Origin: Lachnospiraceae bacterium
Lineage (GTDB): Bacteria > Bacillota > Clostridia > Lachnospirales > Lachnospiraceae
NCBI GenBank assembly: GCA_017412265.1
Contig: JAFPYK010000209.1
Coordinates: 1 to 9,196 of the forward strand
Length of the DNA: 9,196 nucleotides
Direction of reading: 5' to 3'
The notes beneath the pieces are model-generated. The model made no database searches. It was not told the DNA's origin and worked only from the letters and a program-made list of their open reading frames with translations. The stretch's first letter is position 1. Every line of letters begins with the position of its first letter. Position numbers and translations under genes: made by a program. This document shows, piece by piece, positions 1 to 6,563 of this stretch.

Positions 1-178
1 CTTATTTTCCATTTCTTTAGTATCATAGGTGTATGAGGCGTAATTTGCGTTTCATGTCTTCTGGTCCGGGTCCCCGTCGGGTTCCGGCCTGCCGCAGGGC
101 AGGCTCGCGACGTGCTCTTCCCTGTGTGCAGCGAAGTCCGGATGAAGGAACAAAACTCAGAAAGAAAAGGAAAACCAC
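1..178 (+). other. Leader region upstream of the Na/Pi cotransporter gene, no gene seen
   Basis: This stretch holds no ORF with coding character. The small ORFs on either strand are rich in Arg/Pro or are antisense shadows. Its first 60 bases are AT-richer than the rest of the window, and the middle is GC-rich. It contains a perfect 7-bp stem (87-93 with 98-104, loop GCAG). A purine-rich stretch at 157-175 supplies the ribosome-binding site of the next gene. I see no convincing -35/-10 pair. TATCAT at 21-26 is a possible -10, but its -35 would lie at or beyond the window edge. If transcription starts there, the leader would be about 145 nt and structured. I do not recognise a known riboswitch class. 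Confidence 0.45.
87..104 (+). other. GC-rich hairpin in the leader
   Basis: The sequence GCCTGCC-GCAG-GGCAGGC forms a 7-bp perfect stem with a 4-base loop. No T-run follows, so it is not an intrinsic terminator as it stands. It could be a leader-stabilising hairpin or part of a larger fold. This is a structural observation only. Confidence 0.4.
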
Positions 179-1816
179 ATGTCCATTTATGAAGTATTCA
201 TTCTGCTCGGCGGCGTAGGTCTCTTCCTCTACGGTATGACCATCATGTCCTCCGGGCTGCGCAATGCCTGCGGCGAGAATCTTCGAGTCCTTCTCGAGCA
301 TTCCACCAAGAACCGGATTACTGCCGTTCTCATCGGTATTGCGGTTACGATCTTCATCCAGAGCTCTTCCGCTACCGATATGATGGTCATCGGCTTCGTC
401 ACCTCAGGTATGATGAACTTAGGCCAGGCCATCGGCGTCATCATGGGCGCCAACATCGGTACCACGATCACGGCTCAGATCACGGCTTTTAATATCGGCG
501 CCTATGCGCCGCTGATCCTCTTCCTCGGAGCGATCGTAAGCCTCTTCGTGAAGAAGAAGACGATCCGCCACATCGGAACGGTCATCTTAGGCTTCGGTAT
601 GCTCTTCCAGGGCATTACCCTGATGAAGAGCGCGATCGCCCCTCTGGCTGAGACCCCGGGCTTCGTCAAGTTCGTCTCGGGCCTCTCCAACCCCGTGATC
701 ACGGTTCTCTTCGGCATCGCCTTCACGGCCCTCCTGCAGAGCTCCTCCTCCGCCACGGTCATTTTCCAGGCCTTCGCGGTACAGGGGATCATCAGCTACA
801 GGATCGCCGTCTATCTGATCATCGGCGCCGCCATCGGAGCCGTCACCCCGAACCTTCTGGCAGGCCTCACCGCCAACCGCGCGGGCAAGCGCTGCTCGGT
901 CCTGAACCTCCTGTTCAACCTTCTGCGCGCCGCACTGGTTCTCCTGGTGATCACGCTTATCCCTCAGGTGACCGACTGGATCCAGGCGCTCTCCCCGGGA
1001 GATATCGCCCGTCAGATCGCTAACACGCACACCCTCTTCGCGGTCTTCTCGGTACTGGTGCTTCTGCCCGTATCGCATCTGATCGTGAAGCTTTCCGAGA
1101 AGGTCATCCCGGTCACTGCTGCAGAGACCAAGCAGCAGGAGGACCAGCGCCTGATCTATCTGACCCAGCGCACCGACCAGATCCCTCCCGCCGTGGCGAT
1201 CAGCCAGGCCCACAGAGAGATCTCCCGCATGGGCCGCATGGCCGTCGACAACCTCTTCCTCTCCGTTGAATGCTTCTTCGAGCTGGACGATGAGAAGCGT
1301 GAGCAGGTCATGGCCACCGAGAAAACGATCGACTTCCTCACCCACGCGATCGTGGGCAAGCTCGTCGAGCTGCGCTCCCTGGATTTAAATGAACGCCAGA
1401 TGGAGCAGCTCTACGGCATGATCCAGGCCGTTGACGACCTGGAGAGAATCTCCGACCACGCAGAGAACATCGTCGAATACGAAGAGCTCATCAAGTCCGG
1501 CGCCGCCAAGATCAGTGAAACCGGCCTGCGCGAGCTCCGCCAGCTCTGCGATGTCACGGTCCAGTCCCTTGCGCTCTGCATGGAGATCTTTGAGAAGAAG
1601 GATTTCTCGAAGTTCGCCAAGGCACGTGCGCTGGAAGAGCAGGTGGATGATACCCGTGATACCATCGTCGGCAACCACGTCAAGCGTCTGATGAAGGACC
1701 GCTGCGACCCGCAGGGCGGCATCATCTTCACCGATATGTCCAATGATCTGGAGCGCTGCTCCGATCATGCCATCAACATCGCAGACTGTCTGCAGCCCCA
1801 TCTGGTTCATGCATAA
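179..1816 (+). CDS. Na+/phosphate cotransporter family protein with PhoU-like C-terminal domain
   Basis: This 545-residue membrane protein of the Na/Pi cotransporter (NptA/YjbB-like) family probably moves inorganic phosphate with sodium across the cytoplasmic membrane. The N-terminal ~310 residues are strongly hydrophobic with about eight or nine likely membrane segments. They carry the two inverted-repeat signatures of the family: QSSSAT at residues 61-66 and QSSSSAT at 187-193. A charged linker (about 310-340) leads to a soluble PhoU-like helical domain (about 342-540) with its paired motifs DDLERISDHAENI (419-431) and NDLERCSDHAINI (522-534). The length is normal for the two-domain bacterial version. 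The ATG has AAAAGG eight bases upstream. The stop codon overlaps the ribosome-binding site of the next gene, so the two are probably co-translated. Family members include importers and exporters, so direction cannot be told. I see no clear Pho box. Confidence 0.95.
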   Translation: MSIYEVFILLGGVGLFLYGMTIMSSGLRNACGENLRVLLEHSTKNRITAVLIGIAVTIFIQSSSATDMMVIGFVTSGMMNLGQAIGVIMGANIGTTITAQITAFNIGAYAPLILFLGAIVSLFVKKKTIRHIGTVILGFGMLFQGITLMKSAIAPLAETPGFVKFVSGLSNPVITVLFGIAFTALLQSSSSATVIFQAFAVQGIISYRIAVYLIIGAAIGAVTPNLLAGLTANRAGKRCSVLNLLFNLLRAALVLLVITLIPQVTDWIQALSPGDIARQIANTHTLFAVFSVLVLLPVSHLIVKLSEKVIPVTAAETKQQEDQRLIYLTQRTDQIPPAVAISQAHREISRMGRMAVDNLFLSVECFFELDDEKREQVMATEKTIDFLTHAIVGKLVELRSLDLNERQMEQLYGMIQAVDDLERISDHAENIVEYEELIKSGAAKISETGLRELRQLCDVTVQSLALCMEIFEKKDFSKFAKARALEEQVDDTRDTIVGNHVKRLMKDRCDPQGGIIFTDMSNDLERCSDHAINIADCLQPHLVHA

Positions 1817-1821
1817 GGAGG
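1815..1821 (+). promoter_or_regulatory. Strong Shine-Dalgarno overlapping the upstream stop codon
   Basis: AAGGAGG begins inside the TAA stop of the transporter gene and lies nine bases before the ATG of the small downstream gene. This layout supports translational coupling and fixes the start of the small gene. Confidence 0.8.
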
Positions 1822-1830
1822 GATACCCTT

Positions 1831-2196
1831 ATGTTACGAACATATATACTGCTTGCCGGCCTGTTGGTGCTCATCCTCCTGGTGATTATCCAGGTCTTAT
1901 GGATCCGCCACCGGCAGGTCAGCACGGATTATCATGACTTTCCGCTTCACGTTTACTGCGGAAGCGACCAGACACGCCCGATCCTGGAGGCGGTCGAAAG
2001 CTGCGGCTGCCGCCTGATCTACTGGCGCGTCACCGATGATATTCCGCTGGATGAGGCACCTCCCGGAAGCACCCTGGCCGTACTTCTCAATGTCGACGCC
2101 CAGGGAGACGAAGCCCGTTTCACCGAGCTTCTGACCCGGATCGCAGAACTCCCCGGCGTCCTTTCTGTCGGAGAGGGCGAGACGCTTCCCGCATAA
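1831..2196 (+). CDS. Small single-pass membrane protein with ACT-like C-terminal domain
   Basis: I do not recognise this 121-residue protein by name. Residues 4-24 form one very hydrophobic segment followed by basic residues (RHR, 26-28), so the rest is probably cytoplasmic. Residues about 39-116 read as beta (HVYCGS), helix (RPILEAVESCG), beta (CRLIYWRV), beta (TLAVLLNVDA), helix (ARFTELLTRIAEL), beta (GVLSVGEG). That is the beta-alpha-beta-beta-alpha-beta order of ACT or ferredoxin-like domains, such as the soluble tail of MgtC-type membrane proteins; this fold call is inferred by eye. It has a perfect ribosome-binding site at the end of the transporter gene, and its stop lies just before a terminator. 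It may therefore be an accessory or regulatory partner of the phosphate transporter, but the sequence does not prove this. Three cysteines (43, 58, 60) are present without an obvious metal motif. Confidence 0.75.
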   Translation: MLRTYILLAGLLVLILLVIIQVLWIRHRQVSTDYHDFPLHVYCGSDQTRPILEAVESCGCRLIYWRVTDDIPLDEAPPGSTLAVLLNVDAQGDEARFTELLTRIAELPGVLSVGEGETLPA

Positions 2197-2211
2197 CCCC
2201 ATAAGAGCAAC

Positions 2212-2256
2212 AAAGAGCCATTCCCGGCAGCGTGATGCCGCAGGAATGGCTCTTTT
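2212..2256. terminator. Intrinsic terminator between convergent transcription units
   Basis: A 13-bp perfect stem (AAAGAGCCATTCC at 2212-2224 with GGAATGGCTCTTT at 2243-2255) is extended inward by a 5-bp CGGCA/TGCCG stem with a 2-base bulge. On the + strand it ends in a T-run (TCTTTT). On the - strand the tail is weaker (TCTTTG then mixed T). It lies between the ends of the small + strand gene and of rsmI, so it can stop transcription from both sides. Confidence 0.9.
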
Positions 2257-2273
2257 AAGTTTCATATTCTCTC

Positions 2274-3122
2274 TCAGTCGTTCTCAAGAAGCGCCTGGTA
2301 GATCTCTCGCCTGGACACGCCGCGGTCCGCGGCCACCGCCTTCATCGCGGCCTTTTTGTCCATGCCCTCGTCCAGGTACCGCTGCAGGTGCTCCTCGACC
2401 GTCATCTCTTCGAACGCTGCGATCTCCTCCGCGCGGATCTCCTCACGGCTCCGCCTCGCGATCACCAGCACGCACTCGCCCCGCGGCTCATTTGCCTCGT
2501 AATACGCGAGCGCCTCCGAAAACGTCGTCCGGAAGAAGGTCTCATGCTTCTTCGTCAGCTCCCTGCAGACCGTCACCGGGCGGTCACCCAGCGCCTCCAG
2601 AAGCTCCGCCAGCGTCCGCACCAGCCGGTGCGGCGCCTCATAGACCACCATCGTGCGCGTCTCCCGCGCCATCTCCGCGAGCACCGCCTGCCGCTCCTTC
2701 TTCTCCGAAGGCAGGAACGCCTCGAACGCAAATCTCCTCGTCGGCAGCCCGGAGGCCGTCAGCGCCGTGATGCAGGCGGCCGGTCCCGGAAGCGACGTCA
2801 CCGTGATGCCGGCCTCCCAGGCCATTTTCACCAGCTCCTCGCCCGGGTCCGAGATGCCCGGCGTCCCGGCGTCCGTGATCAGCGCGACATTCTCCCCCGC
2901 GAGCATCCGCTCCACGAGCTGCCTTCCCTTCTCGATCTTGTTATACTCATGATAGCTCGTCATCGGCGTGTGGATCTGAAAATGATTCAGCAGCTTGATA
3001 CTGTTTCTCGTATCCTCCGCCGCGATCACATCCGCCTCCGACAGCACTCTCACCACGCGGTACGTGATATCCTCCAGATTGCCGATGGGCGTCGCGCACA
3101 GATACAAAGTCCCTCTCTCCAT
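2274..3122 (-). CDS. rsmI: 16S rRNA (cytidine(1402)-2'-O)-methyltransferase RsmI
   Basis: RsmI uses S-adenosylmethionine to 2'-O-methylate C1402 in the decoding centre of 16S rRNA. At 282 residues it has the usual length. Family motifs are intact: ATPIGNLEDI (10-19), AEDTR (35-39), DAGTPGISDPG (84-94), LPGPAA (111-116), YEAPHR (161-166) and CRELTKKHE (186-194). These belong to the SAM-dependent tetrapyrrole-methylase fold. The C-terminal ~40 residues form the small helical domain typical of RsmI. The ATG has GGAG seven bases upstream and lies 21 bases after the tRNA methyltransferase stop, so it is the last gene of the minus-strand cluster. In Bacillus the orthologue is yabC, in the same neighbourhood. 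Confidence 0.97.
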   Translation of the reverse strand: MERGTLYLCATPIGNLEDITYRVVRVLSEADVIAAEDTRNSIKLLNHFQIHTPMTSYHEYNKIEKGRQLVERMLAGENVALITDAGTPGISDPGEELVKMAWEAGITVTSLPGPAACITALTASGLPTRRFAFEAFLPSEKKERQAVLAEMARETRTMVVYEAPHRLVRTLAELLEALGDRPVTVCRELTKKHETFFRTTFSEALAYYEANEPRGECVLVIARRSREEIRAEEIAAFEEMTVEEHLQRYLDEGMDKKAAMKAVAADRGVSRREIYQALLEND

Positions 3123-3143
3123 GATCGATCTCCGTCCGTCCTC

Positions 3144-3890
3144 TCAATACCCGTAAATGTCATAAATCTCCTGCGTGTACACCCCCGGAGACTCATAGAC
3201 GATCAGCGGTGCCTCCACCTTCAGGAAGGTTCCTCCGCCCTTGACCGCCTCCAGCAGGACCATATTGGCCTCCTTGTCCGCAAATGGATGCACCATCCGC
3301 AGCCTCTTCGGCTCCAGCCGGTACTCCCGCAGGCACGCGGTCACCTCGGCCAGCCGGTGCGGCCGGTGCACGAGGAAGAGCCGCCCGCGCTCCTTCAGCA
3401 CCGCGGCGCTCTCCCGCGCCACGTCCTCAAACGCACACAGCACCTCATGTCTCGCGATGGCCATCGGCTCCTCCGGGTTGCGAAGCCCGGCCCCGTCATT
3501 CATGTACGGCGGGTTGCAGGTCACCACGTCAAACACATTTTTCCCGTAGAGGGCCGAAGCCTCCTTCAGATCCCCGGTCCGCACAAAGATCCGCTCCGAC
3601 AGCCCGTTCATCGCCACGCTCCGCGCAGCCATCTCCGCGCTCTCCTCCTGGATCTCCAGCGCGTCAAACCGCGCCGCCTCCGTCTTCGCGCTCATCAGCA
3701 GCGGCACGATCCCCGTCCCGGTGCCCAGATCCAGCACCCGCTCCCCGGCCCTTGCCTGCGCAAAGTCCGACAGCAGCACCGCATCCATTCCAAAACAAAA
3801 CTTCTGCGGATTCTGAAGAATCCGCAGACCGTTTCTCTGAAGGTCATCCGCTCTCTCACCCTCATGAATCCAGCCGTCAGCCGCATGCAT
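3144..3890 (-). CDS. trmN6: tRNA1(Val) (adenine(37)-N6)-methyltransferase family protein (YabB/TrmN6-like)
   Basis: This is a class I SAM-dependent N6-adenine methyltransferase of the TrmN6/YfiC family, which methylates A37 of tRNA1(Val) in E. coli; the substrate here is assumed from the family. The protein has 248 residues. The N-terminal family signature LQNPQKFCFGMDAVLL (25-40) is followed by SAM motif I DLGTGTG (54-60), an acidic residue after strand 2 (E79) and the catalytic NPPY (126-129) expected for exocyclic amine methylation. Strand 5 (RLFLVHRP) and the C-terminal beta hairpin are recognisable. The ATG overlaps the ricT stop by one base (TGATG), and GGAAGG lies about ten or more bases upstream, so translation is probably coupled to ricT. 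The Bacillus neighbour yazA (GIY-YIG protein), usually between yabB and yabC, is missing. Confidence 0.92.
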   Translation of the reverse strand: MHAADGWIHEGERADDLQRNGLRILQNPQKFCFGMDAVLLSDFAQARAGERVLDLGTGTGIVPLLMSAKTEAARFDALEIQEESAEMAARSVAMNGLSERIFVRTGDLKEASALYGKNVFDVVTCNPPYMNDGAGLRNPEEPMAIARHEVLCAFEDVARESAAVLKERGRLFLVHRPHRLAEVTACLREYRLEPKRLRMVHPFADKEANMVLLEAVKGGGTFLKVEAPLIVYESPGVYTQEIYDIYGY

Positions 3891-4786
3891 CAGTAGAGAC
3901 TTCCTTCCTTTTTCTCCAGTTTTTCCAGTGCCTGAAGCTCGTCGTCGAAGACGACCTTCTCCTTCTTCTTCCTCGGACGGAACGTCAGGGTGTCAACCGG
4001 GTATTCCCGGACCTCCTTCTCATCTCCGTCCACGGTCACAATCACCTTCACCAACTGCTTTAAGACGTTGACGCTCGAGACCTCGCCCCGCAGCCCTTCC
4101 TTCGTGGTCACCTGGTCGCCCACATTCGGCAGCCGGGAGTTGAGCTCCTCGTAAGCCGCCTCCTCATGCTTCAGGCAGCACATCAGGCGCCCGCAGCAGC
4201 CCGAAATCTTCGTCGGGTTCAGCGAGAGATTCTGCTCCTTGGCCATCCGGATCGACACCGGCACGAACTCCGACAGATGCGCGTGGCAGCAGAGCACACG
4301 CCCGCAGATACCGATACCGCCGAGAATCTTCGTCTCATCTCTCACGCCGATCTGGCGCAGCTCGATCCTCGTCTTGAACACCGAAGCCAGGTCCTTGACC
4401 AGCTCGCGGAAATCAATCCTTCCGTCCGCGGTGAAGTAAAAGAGGATCTTATTGTTGTCAAATGTATACTCCACGTCGATCAGCTTCATCTCCAGGCCGT
4501 GCTTCGCGATCTTCTCCAGGCAGATGTCGAAAGCCGCCTTCTCCTTGTCCCTGTTGGCCAGGTCCGCGGCCTTGTCTTCCTCCGTCGCCATGCGGATCAC
4601 CGGCTTGAGCGGATGAACGATACTCTCCTCGTCCACCTCGCGCACGCCCACCACGACATGCCCGAATTCCACGCCTCTCGCGGTCTCCACGATCACCTTG
4701 TCGCCCGCCTTCACATCCAGGTCCAGCGGATCAAAATAATAGATCTTTCCGGCCTTGCGAAACCGTACTCCGATAATTTTAACCAT
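3890..4786 (-). CDS. ricT: PSP1-domain protein RicT (YaaT), RNA-maturation and sporulation regulator
   Basis: RicT is the PSP1-domain subunit of the Y-complex (RicA-RicF-RicT), which in Bacillus binds two [4Fe-4S] clusters, works with RNase Y in mRNA processing, and promotes sporulation, competence and biofilm formation. The protein has 298 residues, close to family length. The PSP1 core spans about residues 60-145. It is followed by a cysteine-rich segment with GICGRVLCC (C161, C166, C167) and GCCGRLMCC (C197, C198, C203, C204), consistent with Fe-S ligation. The C-terminus is a lysine-rich charged tail. RicA and RicF are not encoded in this window. The ATG at 4784-4786 has only a weak ribosome-binding site close by. 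The better GGAG, 13 bases upstream, lies in the arm of a hairpin. The gene follows holB as in Bacillus, but YabA, the usual next gene there, is absent. Confidence 0.97.
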   Translation of the reverse strand: MVKIIGVRFRKAGKIYYFDPLDLDVKAGDKVIVETARGVEFGHVVVGVREVDEESIVHPLKPVIRMATEEDKAADLANRDKEKAAFDICLEKIAKHGLEMKLIDVEYTFDNNKILFYFTADGRIDFRELVKDLASVFKTRIELRQIGVRDETKILGGIGICGRVLCCHAHLSEFVPVSIRMAKEQNLSLNPTKISGCCGRLMCCLKHEEAAYEELNSRLPNVGDQVTTKEGLRGEVSSVNVLKQLVKVIVTVDGDEKEVREYPVDTLTFRPRKKKEKVVFDDELQALEKLEKKEGSLY

Positions 4787-4798
4787 ACTTCTCTATCT

Positions 4799-4814
4799 CT
4801 CCGGCAAGCCGGAG
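4799..4814 (-). other. Hairpin in the holB-ricT gap overlapping a possible ribosome-binding site
   Basis: CTCCGGC-AA-GCCGGAG is a perfect inverted repeat in the 49-base gap. The realistic fold is a 6-bp stem with a 4-base loop. On the minus strand the 3' arm ends in GGAG, 13 bases before the ricT ATG, and the next bases are AGATAGAGAAGT rather than a T-run. It is therefore not a terminator, and may modulate ricT translation or protect an mRNA end. Confidence 0.5.
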
Positions 4815-4835
4815 TCCTTTCCTTCCTTCCGGCGG

Positions 4836-5849
4836 TCACTCCTGGAACCGGTCCCTCATCTGGACCAGCATCATCTCAACCGCCACATCAAAATTCACAT
4901 TGGCCCGCAGGCGCGCCCCCGTCTCGCGGATGACCCGGATGCAGTCCTCGATTCCCTCATAGGAGATATGCCCCGCCTGCTCGCGGATGGTCTTCTCCTC
5001 CTGCAGGCAGATCAGCTTCGCCTCATCCCCCGCCGCCTTGCACATCAGCAGGTCCCGGCACCACAGCGTCATGAACTCCAGCCGCTGGTCGATCTCCTTC
5101 TTCGCGGCGGCCAGGCCCCTGACCTCCTCCATCAGTTCCGACATCCGCATCCGCGGAAGCCGCTTCATGATCTGCGCGCACTGTGCCCAGACCTCCCCGA
5201 AGGCCGGCGACGACGCGTACGCGACCGCCCTGCCCACATTGCCCTGGGCAAAGGAAGCCGCAAGCCTCGCGCTGTACTCCGGTATCTGGAACCTCCGCTC
5301 CAGATACGCCCGGATCTTCGCCTCACTCACCGGCCGCAGGGCCATCTCCACACACCGAGAGCGGATCGTCGGCAGGAGCCGCCCGATCTGGCTCGTCAGC
5401 AGCAGAATCACCACATACGCCGGCGGTTCCTCGATAGTCTTAAGCAGCGCGTTCTGCGCCTGCTCATTCATCCGCTCCGCCTCGTCCACGATATAGACCT
5501 TATAATTCCCCGCGTAAGGGAAGATCTCCGCCGTGGAGACGATCTGCTGGCGGACGTCCTCCACCGAGATCACACTCTTCTCGTGCGTCACATACAGGAT
5601 ATCCGGATGATTGTGCGAGGCCGCCTGCATGCAGGAGATGCACCGCCCGCACCCGTCACCGGTCTGCCGGCTCACCGCCTCCGTGCACTGCAGCGCCCTG
5701 GCAAATGCCTCGGCGATCATCATCTTCCCGGCATGCTCCTCGCCGGAGATGATATAGCTGTGCGAGACCTTGCCCTCACAGACCGCGCGGCGGAAATGCT
5801 CTATGAGATTGTCATGACCTGCGATCTCTGCATATCCGGCCATAGTCAC
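4836..5849 (-). CDS. holB: DNA polymerase III delta' subunit
   Basis: HolB is the delta' subunit of the clamp loader, which with delta and tau/gamma places the beta sliding clamp on DNA. The protein has about 337 residues. An AAA+ fold is visible: GEEHAGKM (36-43) at the P-loop lacks the canonical Ser/Thr, as is normal for delta', which does not hydrolyse ATP. Four zinc cysteines follow (55, 67, 70, 73). Then come the Walker B-like IVDEAE (120-125), LLKTIEEPP (135-143) and the SRC motif (164-166) that acts in trans on a neighbouring subunit. The start is ambiguous: GTG at 5847-5849 has AAGGG six bases upstream, and ATG at 5841-5843, two codons on, has GGAG five bases upstream. The gene stands between the GMK-like kinase and ricT. 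Confidence 0.96.
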   Translation of the reverse strand: MTMAGYAEIAGHDNLIEHFRRAVCEGKVSHSYIISGEEHAGKMMIAEAFARALQCTEAVSRQTGDGCGRCISCMQAASHNHPDILYVTHEKSVISVEDVRQQIVSTAEIFPYAGNYKVYIVDEAERMNEQAQNALLKTIEEPPAYVVILLLTSQIGRLLPTIRSRCVEMALRPVSEAKIRAYLERRFQIPEYSARLAASFAQGNVGRAVAYASSPAFGEVWAQCAQIMKRLPRMRMSELMEEVRGLAAAKKEIDQRLEFMTLWCRDLLMCKAAGDEAKLICLQEEKTIREQAGHISYEGIEDCIRVIRETGARLRANVNFDVAVEMMLVQMRDRFQE

Positions 5850-5880
5850 TCCATTCCCTTCCTCCGGCTCCTGAGAAGCC

Positions 5881-5909
5881 AGTATACATCATTTGCCCTT
5901 ATTTGAAAA
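5881..5909 (-). promoter_or_regulatory. Candidate internal promoter for holB
   Basis: On the minus strand, TTTTCA (5904-5909) and TATACT (5881-5886) are separated by 17 bases, matching 4/6 and 5/6 of the sigma-A consensus. The -35 lies inside the last codons of the GMK-like gene. Predicted transcription would start near 5875, about 25-30 bases before the holB start. This is a pattern match without experimental support; read-through from the kinase gene would also serve holB. Confidence 0.4.
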
Positions 5910-6477
5910 GTTCTTCCCGGATCCGCGCCACACAATCCTCCAGCGTCCCGTTATTCTCGAAACGCTTCGTGATGCCCAGCTCCCTCAGCTTCTCCTCGGA
6001 GAAATCCTCCTGGTCCGCCAGGAACCGCCGGCACATCTCGTCATAGCGCGGCGGATTCTGCTTGCGCTCACGCTTCATGGCATGCTCCAGGCGCAGCCCG
6101 TCCTCCGTCTCGATGTAGATCGGCCGCACGAAATCCTCGCCGAAATACTCCCGGAGCTTCTCATAGACCTCCAGCGTCCCGATCAGGATCCGGTCCTTGC
6201 CGTCCCTGCGGATCTGCCCGTCATCCACGGTAAAATAATCCCACGGCCCGAACACGGTCTCATACGTGCGCCGCTCGATCACCTTCCCCGCCTCCTGAAG
6301 CGCCTGAAGCGTCTCGCGGTCCACAAAATGATACTGCACGCCCTCGGTCTCGCCGTCCCGCATCGGCCGGGTGGTATACATCACCACCGGCTCCAGCGGC
6401 ACCTCCCTCAGGAGGTCGCGGTAGATATGGTCCTTGCCCGTGGCGGACTTGCCCATCAACACATACAAGAAGCTCAT
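5899..6477 (-). CDS. gmk: Guanylate kinase-like protein with atypical P-loop
   Basis: This 192-residue protein has the fold of guanylate kinase, which makes GDP from GMP and ATP. The P-loop is GKSATGKD (9-16), in which Asp16 replaces the Ser/Thr that normally helps hold Mg2+ after the invariant Lys15. The GMP-binding stretch TTRPMRDGETEGVQYHFV (35-52) retains the conserved Arg37, Arg40, Glu43, Tyr49 and Phe51. In the usual NYYG region it reads YETVFGPWDYF (72-82). ATG at 6475-6477 has GGAG six bases upstream, preceded by a second AAGGAG. The gene is followed by holB after 49 bases and occupies the position where Bacillus carries thymidylate kinase. It may be a working GMP kinase, a paralogue with altered specificity, or a GMK-fold protein with another job. 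I am confident of the fold and less sure of the activity. Confidence 0.82.
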   Translation of the reverse strand: MSFLYVLMGKSATGKDHIYRDLLREVPLEPVVMYTTRPMRDGETEGVQYHFVDRETLQALQEAGKVIERRTYETVFGPWDYFTVDDGQIRRDGKDRILIGTLEVYEKLREYFGEDFVRPIYIETEDGLRLEHAMKRERKQNPPRYDEMCRRFLADQEDFSEEKLRELGITKRFENNGTLEDCVARIREELFK

Positions 6478-6506
6478 CGCCTGCTCCTTCTCCTTACAGT
6501 TTCCTG

Positions 6507-6525
6507 TGCCGGCGTCCTGCCGGCA
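6507..6525 (-). other. Hairpin at the predicted 5' end of the gmk-holB mRNA
   Basis: TGCCGGC-GTCCT-GCCGGCA forms a 7-bp stem with a 5-base loop. With the promoter predicted just upstream, transcription would begin near 6527, so the hairpin would sit at the extreme 5' end of the transcript. Such a position commonly protects mRNA from 5'-dependent decay; that role is inferred. Confidence 0.5.
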
Positions 6526-6533
6526 TCCATGGA

Positions 6534-6563
6534 ATTATACCATAATTCCTTATTTCCCGGCAA
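6534..6563 (-). promoter_or_regulatory. Probable extended -10 promoter for the gmk-holB-ricT-trmN6-rsmI cluster
   Basis: On the minus strand a perfect TATAAT (6534-6539) is preceded by TGG, giving an extended -10 (TGnTATAAT). TTGCCG (6558-6563) lies 18 bases upstream as a 4/6 -35. The -10 sits within a palindrome (GGAATTAT-ACC-ATAATTCC, 6531-6549), which could be an operator or simply a short hairpin. The -35 overlaps the last codons of the thioesterase gene. Confidence 0.65.

Noticed and set aside
36..103. Possible FMN-type or other known riboswitch in the leader
   Set aside because: GC-rich paired segments are present, but I could not match the conserved core of any riboswitch class I know.
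33..218. Possible 61-residue peptide in the leader
   Set aside because: It has no good ribosome-binding site, is very rich in Arg and Pro, and runs into the transporter gene in another frame, so coding is not supported.
587..1345. 252-codon open frame on the - strand
   Set aside because: It is antisense to the Na/Pi cotransporter, whose membrane and PhoU motifs are intact; the reverse product is Gly/Asp/Arg-rich without a domain.
2388..3896. 502-codon open frame on the + strand
   Set aside because: It lies antisense to rsmI and the tRNA methyltransferase gene, which have intact family motifs. Its translation is Arg/His/Leu/Pro-rich, typical of the reverse strand of GC-rich genes.
4755..5906. 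383-codon open frame on the + strand
   Set aside because: It is antisense to holB and the start of ricT, has Arg/His/Leu-rich composition, no ribosome-binding site and no recognisable domain.
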